This document shows positions 1-12,000 of a stretch of DNA of 64,000 nt, piece by piece. The stretch's first letter is position 1. Each line of letters opens with the position of its first letter. This DNA comes from Eutreptiella sp. 'Long Island Sound 2002' (taxonomy: Eukaryota > Euglenozoa > Euglenophyceae > Eutreptiales > Eutreptiaceae). The stretch lies in contig OZ038389.1 in NCBI GenBank assembly GCA_964036045.1, positions 68,087,453 through 68,151,452 on the forward strand, given 5' to 3'. The notes under the pieces were generated by a model. The model made no database searches, was not told the origin of the DNA, and worked only from the letters and a program-made list of their open reading frames with translations. Position numbers and translations under genes: made by a program.

Positions 1-545
1 TTTGCACCTTGCAAACTGTGCATTCAGCACACTAGAACACGCACTGTACATCTTTAGGCTTTTGTGAGGACAAGTGGTTGTCATGCTTTTTAGCATCCCA
101 AGTTTCCTCCCTCGCTTTTGGAAAAGTTCATTTTTGAGCTGTTTTTGAATCCAGGTTCCTCACCATAACCTCATGCGCAAAATGCACCATGCATGCCGGG
201 CACAATATCGGTGGTCCCTGGCCACTTTCGAAGAAAATCATTTTTGACCCATTTTCAACCTCTGTACCCTACCCACCAACCCACCCACCAATGGGTCCAA
301 ACCTACACCCATTTTCCACCCCCAGCAACCTTACCCTGTGCGCAGAGTGTGCAATGCATGGTGTGCCAGGTGTGCATTGTGCATTATGCATCACGAGGCA
401 GTGTGCAGTGTGCATGGTGATGCAGTGTGCACTGTGTGGAGTGTGCGGTACTGTGTGCAATCTCACTATCTTGCCTTTCACAGCAGCTCGGTTCCAATAC
501 TCAGTCTCGGTTAGCCTGCAGATAGTGTTAGGATTAACCCTGAAC
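1..545. other. Non-coding stretch ending in a diverged element terminus
   Basis: No ORF here looks protein-like. Positions 345-460 are a cryptic simple repeat built from TGTGCA/TGCAGTG words. Around 470-520 the sequence (CAGCTCGGTTCCAATACTCA) matches, with changes, the right-hand terminus of the reverse-oriented 1.1-kb element at 31,660-31,706. A decayed reverse copy of that family may therefore end here. The body is too diverged for me to align by eye. Confidence 0.3.
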
Positions 546-959
546 CCGACTTTTTAACCCTAGTTCATTCAGTATAGCCATTTGTGGTGTAGAGGGTCTG
601 AGGGTCATATCCCCACTCAGACCCCCCATCTTCAACTGCCTGATCAGCCCCCCCCTCCTATAGGACAGTGAAAATAAAAAAAGTTGGCCCCAGTGGCCAG
701 TGGTTAAAGTCAGAGTCTGGAGTGACTCCATAAGACATTTATGCCCCCCCAAGAAAAGAACCGGTTGACCCATTTGACTCGTGTGTCTTTTGCCCCCTCT
801 ACAATCGGGCTGGGTCATACCCCCAAACCCAAACGAGGCCTGACGGAGACATATGGTAACACAGTGCGCCGCACGCACAGCACTCTATACCGCATGCTGG
901 GAGGCCTTGGCTGCAGCACAGGCGCGACTGCCCTTGGGGTGTGTGTGCCCCGTGTGCAT

Positions 960-1256
960 GGTGTGGGTCGTGTATTTTTTTTTGTGAGTACCAAACAAAA
1001 TTGTACCGCCATGTAATTTCTTTGTTGTGGTAAATGGGAGTACAAAAAAAATCGTATCGGCGAGCACGCAAAAAATTACACCACTTGCGTTTTTTTTTGG
1101 TACTCATGTTTACTGCAAAATAAAAAATTACATGATGTACGATTTTTTCGTATTTGCAGTTACTGCAAGAAATGATTACACAATTGTACGATTTGTTTTG
1201 TACTTGCGCTTACCGCAAGCCAAAACAAATACCTGCACTTACAACAAAAAGAAAAT
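960..1256. repeat. A/T homopolymer block with short tags
   Basis: Runs of 6-9 A or T alternate with short tags such as TTACA, GTAC and CTTGCG. It has no coding potential. It is followed directly by the GACGGCAGGGGTTA tandem block. The same two-part arrangement recurs at 32,823-33,290, so this is one composite dispersed repeat rather than random AT-rich sequence. Confidence 0.5.
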
Positions 1257-1445
1257 TAGTGGCCACTAGCCATTTCTGATTTTGTTCCCGCTTTGGGGAC
1301 CCCCAAGACGGCAGGGGTTACGTAGCCTATGTAGCCAATCTGCGCACATGTGGGCCCCCAAGACGGCAGGGTTATGTAGCCACTATGATTTCTCCCTGCT
1401 CTGGGAACCCCCAAGACGGTAGGGGTTATGTAGCCTTCTTGCACA
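1257..1445 (+). repeat. Tandem block with core CAAGACGGCAGGGGTTATG
   Basis: Three units share the core CCCCCAAGACGGCAGGGGTTA, at about 1,297, 1,353 and 1,405. Each is followed by (A/C)TGTAGCC, and spacing is about 50-57 bp. A related pair lies at 33,135-33,260, there also preceded by an A/T homopolymer block. I see no gene. Confidence 0.5.
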
Positions 1446-1739
1446 CATTTTGGCCACTTCCAGTTTTGACCCCCGAGACACGTGCTTTTATATGTGCCGG
1501 TGCTTGTAGCAGTGTATAAGCTGCCCCTTTTAGGTGAGTGTATCGGCTACCCAGCTCTCCTTGGTAGCTAACCACCATCAGACCTCCATATTTTCATTTT
1601 GGCCGAGTCCTAATTAATTGGTGGCCACACAGAGTACTTTGTGCTTTGTGGACTTGGTGTCCCATCGTTAAGGTTGTTATGGGGTGTCGTACGGAACCGG
1701 CGATTGTGCGTATTGCAAGTGGCATGATCGTGGAAAAGA
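1446..1739. other. No gene seen
   Basis: Unique-looking sequence of mixed composition between two repeat blocks. I find no exon-like reading frame or RNA gene. Confidence 0.4.
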
Positions 1740-1965
1740 AAGTATGCTCGCCTTTACAAGAAAAAAAGATTGCATGAACTTACTGCCAAAAAAAAAAAAC
1801 TGCATGCACCAACGATTTTTTCCCTCAGTGTTCTGTTTTTTTTTCTAAATTACACAACCTCATTTTTTTCTAAATTACACAACCTCATGGCAAAAAAAAG
1901 TTACACAAACTTACCTCAAACACGCGGATGCTTTTTTTGTACATGCGTTACATTTTTCGCGTGCC
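1740..1965. repeat. Second A/T homopolymer block
   Basis: Similar in style to 960-1,256: runs of A or T separated by TTACACAA-type tags. It contains two direct copies, about 26 bp each, of a T-run followed by CTAAATTACACAACCTCAT (about 1,848-1,889). No coding potential. Confidence 0.45.
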
Positions 1966-2249
1966 CCGCCCATTGTCTGCATTGCCAATGAGGCTGTGAG
2001 TCTGTCTTCCCTGGTGAGAGGCAATCCATGGGCCCGTAAGGCCCTCTGCGGAAAGGGAAGAGCAGCCCAAAGCCCAGAGCCTCTGTCCCCTGGAAAAAAA
2101 CCAGGGGCTTTCAGCTGCTTTTGGCTTTCACGGGGACTTGTTGCTGCAAACCGAGGAAGTCGCCCATCCTGCGCTTGTGGTTTAGCCTCCTGAAACACCA
2201 GGGCATTGGCATGAAGTGCTATGACTGCCCCTCGCACTCTCTGTCGCAG

Positions 2250-2670
2250 ATATCTTTGTGTTGGGCTTGCTGTGGACCCGTGCGCTGAGAACCTTGATCA
2301 ATACGGGTTAGGCGACTCACCGGAGTCGTGGGCTTACTATGGGCACAGTTACTGGCTTGCCCCCTTCCGCCATCGGGACGAATCCGGCGGCCCCAAGGGC
2401 TTGCGGGCATGGCAGCCAGGCGATACTGTGGGGGTGCTGCTGTGGCAGCACAGCCTGTCCTTCTATGTGAACGGAATGTGTGTGGCCAAAAATGCGTACC
2501 AAGTCACGGGCGACCGGTTCCGGTTTGCTGTTGGCTTTGGGGGCAAGGCCGACGACAATACAATGACGGGGACACTGAGCATCGTGACGGGCCCGACAGG
2601 GGGGCCGGCAGCAAGTGGCAAGGCTGGTCCTAATCCGAACCGGAAGCAGCCTGGGGGGCGGAAGGGCTGA
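2250..2670 (+). CDS. SPRY-domain exon (probable 3' exon of a larger gene)
   Basis: The reading frame has the hallmarks of a SPRY (B30.2 C-terminal) domain. A beta-strand YLCVGLAVD is followed by GDSPESWAYYGHS, then WQPGDTVGVLL, LSFYVNGMCVAKNAY and FRFAVGFGG, in the family order. SPRY domains bind protein partners in many eukaryotic proteins, such as RanBP and Ash2-type subunits. A splice acceptor (CTCTGTCGCAG) ends at 2,249, just before the first strand, so I start the exon there. The frame closes with TGA at 2,668-2,670 after a short G/P/K-rich tail. The N-terminal exons were not found upstream, so the full protein and its function are unknown. A splice donor before the stop cannot be excluded. 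Confidence 0.6.
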
Positions 2671-5142
2671 GCACCGCTCAGGGGGGCGCACTGCGGGTGT
2701 TCTTGTGCATGGGTTGCGCATTGATGCCTTTGAGGCTCTGCGGAGGGCCATGTGGATGACCTGCGGGGGCGGCCAGCTCTCCACGGCTGCTGCGGCCGGG
2801 ACTCGAACGTGGTGTGATGGTATGAGCCCCGGGTCCTGGCATCTGCAGAGAACCAGACACACCACGATATTCCGGCAGGGCGGACTGAGGCTCATTATGA
2901 ATAAGCCCCATAATATCCGGCGCTGTTGTACTTGCAACTCCGCAGGAACCAGCTGCGTATCGTGTCAGGCACAGTAGGACCTAGCCTCCAATCAAGTGGC
3001 GGACGCGAGTGGAAAGTCTGCAGGGGACAGCTGTCGCCCAGGGTCCCGGTCGCACAGTGGCACAAGACCGCATCCTGAGCAAAAACCCTGTTGCGTGGTC
3101 GCGACGCGTGCAGTGCCAGCAGGCGTGTCACTAGTGTCCGGCAAAAGAACTGAGACTCGTTATGAGTCAGCCTTGTACCGTGTGTGATTAGAGACGTCTG
3201 CTGCTGTCGCGACCGAAACCCAGTCGGAATCAGCTGCGTCCCGTATCCGACCCGGTAGCACCCAGTTCTGATCAGGCGTGACCTGCCAGACGTGAATTGC
3301 AAGCCTGCCACCGACCACCCCACTCTCACAGGCAACCTACATGCGCTGATTGTGCCCCTCGGCGGCCCGCAGGGGCTCGGCCTCAGGCTGGTTTCGCTCC
3401 AGCGTACCAGCCCCCTCCGCACACAGTGGGCCCGCATGCCCCGTCGTGGTGGCCCAGTGCCCTGTGGCATGTTTGCAAGTGTGTGTGGTCCAGTGACATC
3501 CGGTGGGGTCATGGGCTGACGCCTGGTTTGTGGGACACGAATACGAAGTTTGGTCACACATCCCTCACCCAGTAGTACATCCTGATGATGCTTCTGCCCA
3601 CCCTGTTGGTGTGGGAGAGCAGACCGCCTTATCCTTGATGTTTTGGGGGGCAGTGGTGATCTGTCTGAGTTGATGCAGGCGGCACGGGAGCTTAGGGTCC
3701 CCTTTGTGCTGTCCCTTTTGTGGTGCGTAATTTTGGAAGCCCTGTTTTGGACCCCATCTCTGCTGACTCTGCGATGACCCTAACTGAAAGCAACATTGAT
3801 GGGTACGCACACCCACATGCCATATCAGCACCATACCTGCTGGGTTTTGATGGGTTGAACGCCACCGATTGAGTGGGCAAACATTGGGCCGTCATTTTAG
3901 GTGTATGTGGCATTACAGGGTAACATGCATATTGATGACCCCCTTGTCAGTATGTAGGTCACTTTTTTTGGCTAACCTGCTTTGGTGAACATGTGACTAC
4001 AAGAGAGGGCGGGGGGGGGGGGGGGTCAGGGTGGGTGCAAAGCCGGTTGGGTCCGTCTAAACTTGGGTGAGTGGGGGGGTTATCCGAAAGCTCGGAATAA
4101 AACGGCGGACTCAAAAATACCGCTAAAATCCGAAAAACTTTTGACCCCCTCCTCCCCCACCCCAGACCCCACTGCCTGCAGACCCTCGCGCTGTTGGCAT
4201 TGAGGTTCAGAATTGAACTGGACTCCCTCCCCAACCCCTCGTGCCTACCATCCTTTTGCACGTATCGTTTGTCCATCTGACGCACCATTCTGCGTCAGCA
4301 TGCACGCAGGTGTTGTGGCACAGGTTGGAGGCAGGCACGCACTCCTGGTTCCTCGAGTGGTGGTGGCATCGGGGTTGTGCGTGCCCGCCGGCTCCCGCGC
4401 CTTGGCAGCAGGACTTGGGAGGTCCTATACTGACGCTGCCTGTGGGGTTAGGCGTCGGTTGGCCTAGGGGCCTCCAAGGATTCACACACAACTGCACTCA
4501 CAAAGTGCTCGGTGCTGTCAAGGTGCACATGTCAGACGACGATTTGCATTTGTTGCCCATTTTATTTGCCTGTCTTCTTTTTTGCCCTTTGTTTGTGCTT
4601 CATAATTGCCACCCACCCATCCACCCAAACACACAAGCTTCTGTGCAGATGCACCGGTAAGGGGGGCGCCGCCAAGCACTTTGCGCTCGTGTCTGGAAGA
4701 AGGATGAGAGCGAGTTCAACGAAAAGCAGACACATACACAAACACACAGCCGTGCGTCAAGGGCATCCTTTCTGGGGAAATCGCCAAATGAGTAGGCCGT
4801 GGAGGCCGCCTCGCTGCCGCGAGCACCACCAGCTGTGGAAGCCCCAATACACATACAACACACGGGGCAACATGGCGATGACGGGCTCGTCGAACTCATG
4901 CCGTGGAGCTGGCCCGGCGGAAGCCACAGAGCCACCACCCCACTTCCAGGGTGGTCCTGGGGCAGCGAGCCAGGTTCTGGCCCAAGTGCATATCGCACTG
5001 GTCGAGGGGTAACACAGGGACGCACTCACACCCCTGGCCTGCACTGTGGGCCTGCTATGATGGGGTAAGCGACCCGACCCGAGGACGCCAGTGTGGCCTA
5101 TACGGGCTCAACCGGGAGACCTGGTAAAAATGGTACAACAAA
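2671..5142. other. Gene-free stretch
   Basis: No recognisable exon or RNA gene. Notable elements are a run of about 14 G at roughly 4,012-4,025 and a purine/pyrimidine-skewed block at 4,140-4,175. Short ORFs on both strands lack family motifs and overlap in conflicting frames. Confidence 0.35.
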
Positions 5143-5146
5143 CATA

Positions 5147-5190
5147 CACAAACACACACACACACACACTCTCTCTCTCTCTCTCTCACA
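5147..5190 (+). repeat. Compound (CA)n(CT)n microsatellite
   Basis: About ten CA units run directly into about nine CT units. It lies about 50 bp upstream of the left end of a 1.1-kb repeat copy. Confidence 0.9.
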
Positions 5191-5241
5191 TCTCCCCACC
5201 GAATCAGCCCCGACGAGGCACACAGCTTTCGGTGTACCTAA

Positions 5242-6374
5242 CCCTAATCAAGACTGAATATTGGGACCGAGCTAGTGGGGTAGGGAACATCAGCTATGAC
5301 TGGTGAGGGACATCAAGAATGATTCACACATTGATGGCTCTTGACAAAGTGGAATCAGCTTGCAAGTGAACCCGATCACCACGAGGCCCACTTTCAAGGC
5401 TTTTTGGACTTCTGAGGGGCCAAAATGCCCCAAAATGGGCTCAAAACGGGCTCATTTCAGCCATTTGTGCACCCCAAATGGTCTAGGATGAGGTTTGGAA
5501 AAATGTGTTTTTGACCCATTTTTGACCCATTTTTGGTTCCAAAACAGCCCATTTTCAAGGCATTTTGGGATTTTTGGAGGACCAAAATGGGCCACCACAA
5601 GCTCAAAACGGTCCAAAAACACTTGGTTTAGCGCCGCGCATGGTCTAGGATCATTTTTGAGAAAAGTCATCTTTTGGCCCCTATTGGACCCTGTTGACCC
5701 ATTTGGGCACCCACCTGTTTGGGTTTGAGCTTGCGTAGCTATGGGGGTCTAGGCGTACGTTTAGGCAATTCTGAGGGGTGGAAACCACAAAAAGTCGGGG
5801 GTTGCGGGTGGAGTAGGTGCCCTCGGAATCGCATTTTGAGCCATGTAGCCAAAGATATGGCCTATTCTTGGTTTGTGGCTGTCGGCATTTGGAGCATTTG
5901 GGGGCCTTTTGGGGCCGTTTCCGGGACATATCATGGAGTTAGAGGGCCGCAACGAGCTCGTTGACACGGGGAAGTCAAGCCGCACGTGGAGTGTACCCAC
6001 CGTTTCCCTTCGTTTGGCCGTTTTGAATGTGTTCCAGGGCTTTTTTGGCCCAAAAATGGCTGTTTTTGGCCCTAAACTGCAGTTTTTGAAACTGAGGTCC
6101 GCCACTTGCGAATCCCGTTCCCGGCCGCCACCGTTGAGTTTCTCGCTCAAACTTTGTGTGATTGTACTTCACACCCATAGGTATCATCCACCAAAATTTC
6201 ACCCGAATTTGAAGCACCATGACGGAGTTCTGAGTTTTGCCCATTTCGCGCGTGCTGCTGCTTGCTTGCTGCTTGGTTGCTTGCTTCTAAACCTGGTAGG
6301 TCCACCCTAGACACTAAAAAGGGTTATAAAACCAAGACTGGTTCCACCAGCTCGGTGACCCTAACCCTAACCTG
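5242..6374 (+). mobile_element. 1.1-kb TIR element, copy A
   Basis: The copy is bounded by an inverted repeat: ACCGAGCTAGTGG at 5,266-5,278 and CCACCAGCTCGGT at 6,344-6,356. Telomere-like CCCTAA words lie immediately outside on both sides. The left end, CCCTAATCAAGACTGAAT, is conserved among copies outside the inverted repeat, so the element may include it. Internally there are GACCCATTTTT repeats and no ORF that stays open across copies. This fits a non-autonomous, MITE-like DNA element. Copies B, C and D are at 10.9, 12.1 and 30.1 kb. Confidence 0.6.
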
Positions 6375-7802
6375 TAATTGCCTTTGCTGTTGTCATCACT
6401 GCTACTTCCAGTATCCAAAAGCACACCGTTTTAACTCAGCCTTCAGTCCTTCTTTGCATTTGGATACCCACAGGCGTGGCAATTCCCACTGCATTTCCTG
6501 GTATCAGCATCAGCTTATCCTCACTACGGGTCATGCCCGCTACCACATCGCCTTGTGGGGCAATCGTAGCATCGGACAGCTCTGATCCTTGATTCCGAGA
6601 GATTTCCCCAGTGCCTTCAGTGGACTTCGCTGGCTTGCCATAGTCTGCACCCCCCAAAACCAACCTTACCTGCATTATCCAAAAGCCTGAATCCCCACCC
6701 AAACCCAAGCGGCACAGCACGCAAGACTCTTGGGCAGCAGGCTACCGGAAAATCCACTGAACAATATCAAGCGTATGGGGGCGCACCGTGCGCTGTGCAA
6801 AAAGTCGGCTCTTTTCCACCATCGGTAGCCACGGGTCCCAGGTCCTGAATTCTGCACCCCATGCTATTTTGCATTAATCATGCATGCTTCTGTAGGAGGG
6901 TGGTTTTCAGGGGTGTTCCCGGGATAAACAACGTATTATTTGGCACTGTGCGCGTGCTGTGTGCGCGCTGGTGCCTGCGCTGTGTGCACGCTGTGCCCGC
7001 ACTGTGTGAAATGCCCTATGCAAGGCAGGCAGTGAGGTCAAATCAAACAAATAGATTCAATGTGGCTTGTTCTGTGGCTTGAACAGGAGTGCATCTGTGC
7101 ATTTGTGCACCTTGGGATGGGCAATGGTCGTGCACTGTGCGATGGGATAGGGCAATAGTCTGCTACAGATTGTTTATGAGTGGAGAGGGTATTGGGCACC
7201 ACCAATGTTCCACAGACAACCAAGGGACACACAGCACACTGAATTGTTCTTTGTGGCATGCCCCTCTGGTGCCTCTGTGAATTTGGACACATCGCCTGTC
7301 CCCCACCAATGGATTGAGGCCTGCTGCAGCATGCCCCAAACTCACAGCAAATTTTCTCCGTGGGACTGTTAGTGCAAAAGCACGTGCAATGACAGCCCCT
7401 CGGAGGAGGTTCAGACCAATCAATCAGGCCTGCCTGTCTGGACCATGCACCAGGCTGAGGCAGACCACACGTGGTGTGCCCCAATCTTGCAATGGCTACA
7501 GCCCGTGTCTACCCATGGGAGATATCAGCCGCCCCAAGATTGTTGCGGAGAGAACAGACAAGCGTGCTTACAGTCAGCGCGTAAGTGGCGAAGCAATCCA
7601 AACACACAGCAAGGCGTCCTGTTCATTCTTTGAACATGGTGCTCGTGCTCTTTGGTCCATTGCAAATTTGTGGTTCATTTGTGTATCGAAAAGCTTAATT
7701 GACAGGTTTTCTTTCAGCAAAAAGACAAATACTCGTTGATGTATATTCAACCTGACAAATGTACACCACAATGTGGAGAAGGCAGCCAGGCACTGCACGC
7801 AG

Positions 7803-7842
7803 ACATCCATACATCCATACATCCATACATCCATACATCTGA
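7803..7842 (+). repeat. (ACATCCAT)n microsatellite
   Basis: Four to five tandem ACATCCAT octamers. Confidence 0.85.
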
Positions 7843-8583
7843 ATTTTCACTGGTAGCCATCTGACCCCGCAGTTGGTGCTGAATGAACAATTTTTGGCCA
7901 TTAACGCCATCAATCGCCAGCGGTCGGCGGTTGCTGGTTAACTGCCAGTGGCTGAAAATTGACCCAGAAGACTGTCCTTCAGGGCTGTCATTATCATCAG
8001 AAAAAAGCAGAGGCTATAAACGAACGCCCTGTTGAAGGCAAGCAACAAATATATTTGGGACCACACTCAACAGATCTTTTCCAATGGGCTGAGTCAGGTC
8101 AGTAGCATATACCTGCATAGTGCCGGACACACGAATGCAGTAGCAACAACATTCACACACTTTGCTTCCTCTTGCCTGTAGAAATGCGCCTAGCCTTGTG
8201 CAACGCATGGTTAGGGTAACACATGGCCTGATGAGGTTTCGACATTTTGCCGTGTCCTTGCCTATGTGTGCTAGCGCACACGCGCGTACGTGGATCACCG
8301 ATTGAAATGCTTTGCGAGACGTTCTTCTCCCGCAAGAGCCACAAGGAAGTCAAATGGAAGGCCGCAAGGTGGTTCCGAAACTGGGAAGTTGCAACATCCT
8401 CATGCAAAATTACACGATTTTAATTGGCTCACAATCCGTGCAAAAAAGCTTGGATTCTGATCTCCTTGGCAGGCGGCAGCTGTCACCTGGGCTACACATG
8501 CATTGCCTATGCTCGAATGTGCATCACACCTGGGAAATCCGGCACGCAAACAAGGGGTCGTGCTGGTGGGGTTTGGTATCATT

Positions 8584-8708
8584 TTACCCCCCCCCCCCCC
8601 GCCCCCGCTGAGCAAGCACTGCCTCGCCCAAGCACGGGAGCCCGTCTGACCGTCGTTTTCCTGACTTTCAGCGTGCTTGCACAAGCGGGGGGAGGAGGGG
8701 GGGGGTAG
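8584..8708. repeat. C-run/G-run inverted repeat
   Basis: A C-run followed by CGCTGAGCAAGCAC (8,586-8,619) is matched by GTGCTTGCACAAGCG followed by G-runs (8,671-8,706). The two arms can pair into a long GC hairpin. It is one of several C-tract/G-tract hairpins in this window. Confidence 0.55.
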
Positions 8709-9011
8709 GAGTGCATCATGTCATGGACAGACGAAGATATTCACAGAAACTAATTTTCAATTTTCCTTCGAAAGTTTGTGCTGACTTATCCTCCAAGCGC
8801 TGCTTTTGAATTGTCAGAGGATGAAGGGAATTTGGCACGGCCACCAGAAAAGCACCGCACGAAAACTGTGGCAGGAAGCGCTGTTGCAGATAGTACCTCC
8901 CAGTAGGTTACCCGAATTTCTGGTCTCCACACCCATGCAGTGCTCCTCTGCCGCTATGCAGATTCGCAGTGCTGCCGATTCACGTGCCAAACTGGACGGC
9001 TGCTGCACACC

Positions 9012-12000
9012 ATGGCCAGTTGGATGTCCCGGGCTCTGTCTATTGGACAGGTCGCTTTCAAAATCTTTGGTTTCTTCTGCATTGCCATTGCCTCCATCCT
9101 GATCTGCGGCACACTCTACATCTATTTCTATGTCATCATGCCCCTGCTCTTCGACATGCACTCTTTCCTCGGAATCCTGTTTTTCATCCCCGCCTCCTGG
9201 ATTTCTTTTAATCTCGTCTTCAACTACTTCATGGTGGTGCGCACACCCCCAGGATCCCCTGTGGGGACGTTGACTGAGGAGGAGATGGAGCAGATGAAAA
9301 ACGAGAAAGCCCCCAAGAAAGGCAAGGGCTGGACAAAGTTCTGCAAGCACTGCAAGGTGTGCCCTCCTGTGACAGGGCTGTCATTTAAGGACAACCAGAG
9401 GTGTTGCAGGATTGCAGTGGAGGAATGCCGGACTGTGTTGTGGTGCATTTACAAGTCAGTAGCCCAGTTACCTCCATAGAAACGTGCACTACCGTCACAG
9501 CCCCTCCTGCATGCCCTAGACGGATCTGCCCCTAAGGGACCAGTTACCCCCTGACTGAAGATCGCTACTGTTTCCAAGCAGATGTCATGTAGCACCACCC
9601 CTCTGCCTGACATTGAGAATTGTAACCTTCTGCTGAAACGGTTGTGCCGCTCCATGTCATGCCGACCCTCCTGGCTGAATTCGAAATTTGTAACAACTGA
9701 CGGGTGATTTTGGTCATAAGTGAGCGATGACAAAACAAATCAACGTGCAAAAATGATTCATTTGGGATGCACAGCTACAAATGTGGTGTACAACAAAAAA
9801 TTCATTACATACTTTAATTTATTCTGGTTGTATCTCTCAGCACCTGGTGCTGGTGCAGTGGTGTAAACCTCAATGGTCAGTTTGGAAAATGGAAGGAGAA
9901 GAAGGGAATACTACTCCGTGATTCATTTATTGTGGTTGCACTAAGATGGGAAGAGGGGAAGAGGAGGGGAGGTGGAGAGGAGCAGCAGGCGGCAGTGCAG
10001 CTGCACTTGGGTATTTCCACGGTGGTCATAGTGACCCAGCCTTCTGTGAGGAAAGGAGATGGGCTGGGGTAAGAGGAGCGGAGGCCAGGGGTGAGGGGGG
10101 GAAGATTCGGAGGGCCAAGGGCTGAGCTTCAGAAGCTATCAAGGACAGTGACTCGAGGCACCAAGCAAACCCAGATCATTTGGGGAAAGCTATTGAACAA
10201 CGGCTGGAAGTGTCATGGACATCGGTCTCAGCTGACCAGTTTGAGGCCTCCAGGTCCCCCTTGTTCCAGGTTTTCCGAGTACAGTTAAGTGCCTTGCATG
10301 CAAGGCTGGCATCCATCTGGTGTACCCCAAACCCCCCTCGTCCCCTTTCTCCCATACTACCCCTCCCTGCCTGTCCCCCCTCCCCTACCATTGACCACCC
10401 CTAAAAAAGACTTTCACACACTCCCCATACACACACCTTCTCTACCTCCCCCCCCATTTTGCCTCCTGGTTAACCCTAACCTGAAGCTCTTTGCGTGGCC
10501 TAGTCTCGAAGTAGTGGCACACATGCCAGTGAGCAGTCATCCTCTGTGTTGTAATTACTGGCACTGTGCCCCCTCAGCCTTACACGGAGCTGGATCTGGG
10601 TATTCACTGAATTAAAATTTTTTTTCGTGGGATACCCGGAATTCATTAATTTGCTGGTTTTCTGTTTTTGCATCTTTGTTTCAAATGTCTTGCTAGCAAA
10701 CTTAATCAATCTGCCCCCCCCCCCCCCCCTCCCTGCCGTCCGGGCCCACTTAGTTACCAAGGGTCAATAGCTGCCGGCCATACATACAATTTTTTTCACT
10801 TGCCCACGTAGCACCCCTCCCCGCCCAGGCGGTGGAGCACCCCAACACTATCCTTGAACCCAACCTTGACCCTAACGCCATCCCAACCCTCAGCCTGCTC
10901 CTAACCCTACACCTAACCCTAATCAAGACGGAATATTGGGACCGAGCTGGTGGGGGAAGGAACATTAGATATGAATGGTGAGGGACACCAATGAGTCACA
11001 CATTGATGGCTCTTGACAAAGTGGAATCAGCTTGCAAGTGATCCCCTTCACCACAAGGCCCACTTTCAAGGCTCTTGTGGACTTGTGAGGGGCCAAAATG
11101 CCCCAAAGTGGGCTCAAAATGGGCTCATTTCACCCGTTTGTGCACCCCAAATGGTGTGGGATGAGTTTTGGAAAAATGCGTTTTTGACCCATTTTTGACC
11201 CATTTTTGGTCCCAAAACAGCGCATCTTCAAGGCATTTTGGGATTTTCGGAGGACCAAAATGGGCCACCACAAGCTCAAAACAGTCCAAAAACACTTGCT
11301 TTAGCATCACACATGGTCTAGGATCATTTTTGAGAAAAGTCATTTTTCTGCCCCATTGGACCATATTGACCCATTTGGGCACCCACCTGTTTGGGCTTGC
11401 GCTTGCAGCTTGCCGCAGCCTAGTGGGCCTAGGTATTGGGGTCTAGGTGTCCGTTTGGGCAATTTTGAGGTGTGGAAACCACAAAACGTGGGCGGTTGCG
11501 GGTGGACTAGGTGCCCTCGGAATCGCATTTTCAGCCATGTAGCCAAAGATATGGCCTGCTCTTGGTTTGTGGCTGTCGCCCGCCAATCTGCACAAAATTT
11601 GGGCCTTCTGGGGGCCTTTTTGGGCGGTTTCCGGGACATATGGTGGAGTTAGAGGGCCGCAAAGGGCTCGTAGACATAGGAAAGTCAAGCCGCACATGGA
11701 GTGTACCCACACTTTCCCTTTGTTTGGCCGTTTTGAATGGGTTCTGGGGCTGTTTTGGCCCAAAAATGGCTGTTTTTGGCCCTAAACTGCAGTTTTTGAA
11801 ACTGAGGTCCGCCACTTGCGACACCCGTTCCCAGCCGCCACCGTTGAGTTTCTGGCTCATACTTTGTGTGGTTGTCCCTCACACCCATAGGTATCATCCA
11901 CCAAAATTTCAGCCGAATCCGAAGCACCACGACGGAGTTTTGATTTTTCCCCATTTCGCGCGTGCTGCTTGCTGCTTGCTGCTGCTTGCTGCTTGCTGCT

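Larger units (their letters stand above)
6375..9011. other. Gene-free stretch upstream of the DHHC gene
   Basis: Mixed-composition DNA with GTGCGCGTGC-type words at 6,945-7,015 and no supported exon. Any promoter of the DHHC gene should be in its 3' part, but no TATA or other element is convincing. Confidence 0.35.

Noticed and set aside
2221-2249. ATG at 2,221 as the start of the SPRY protein
   Set aside because: The sequence from here to 2,249 reads like an intron end (pyrimidine-rich, CTCTGTCGCAG) and adds no conserved SPRY residues.
10869-10920. True telomere
   Set aside because: The CCCTAA words are few, imperfect and internal. They border the 1.1-kb repeats and no chromosome end is present.
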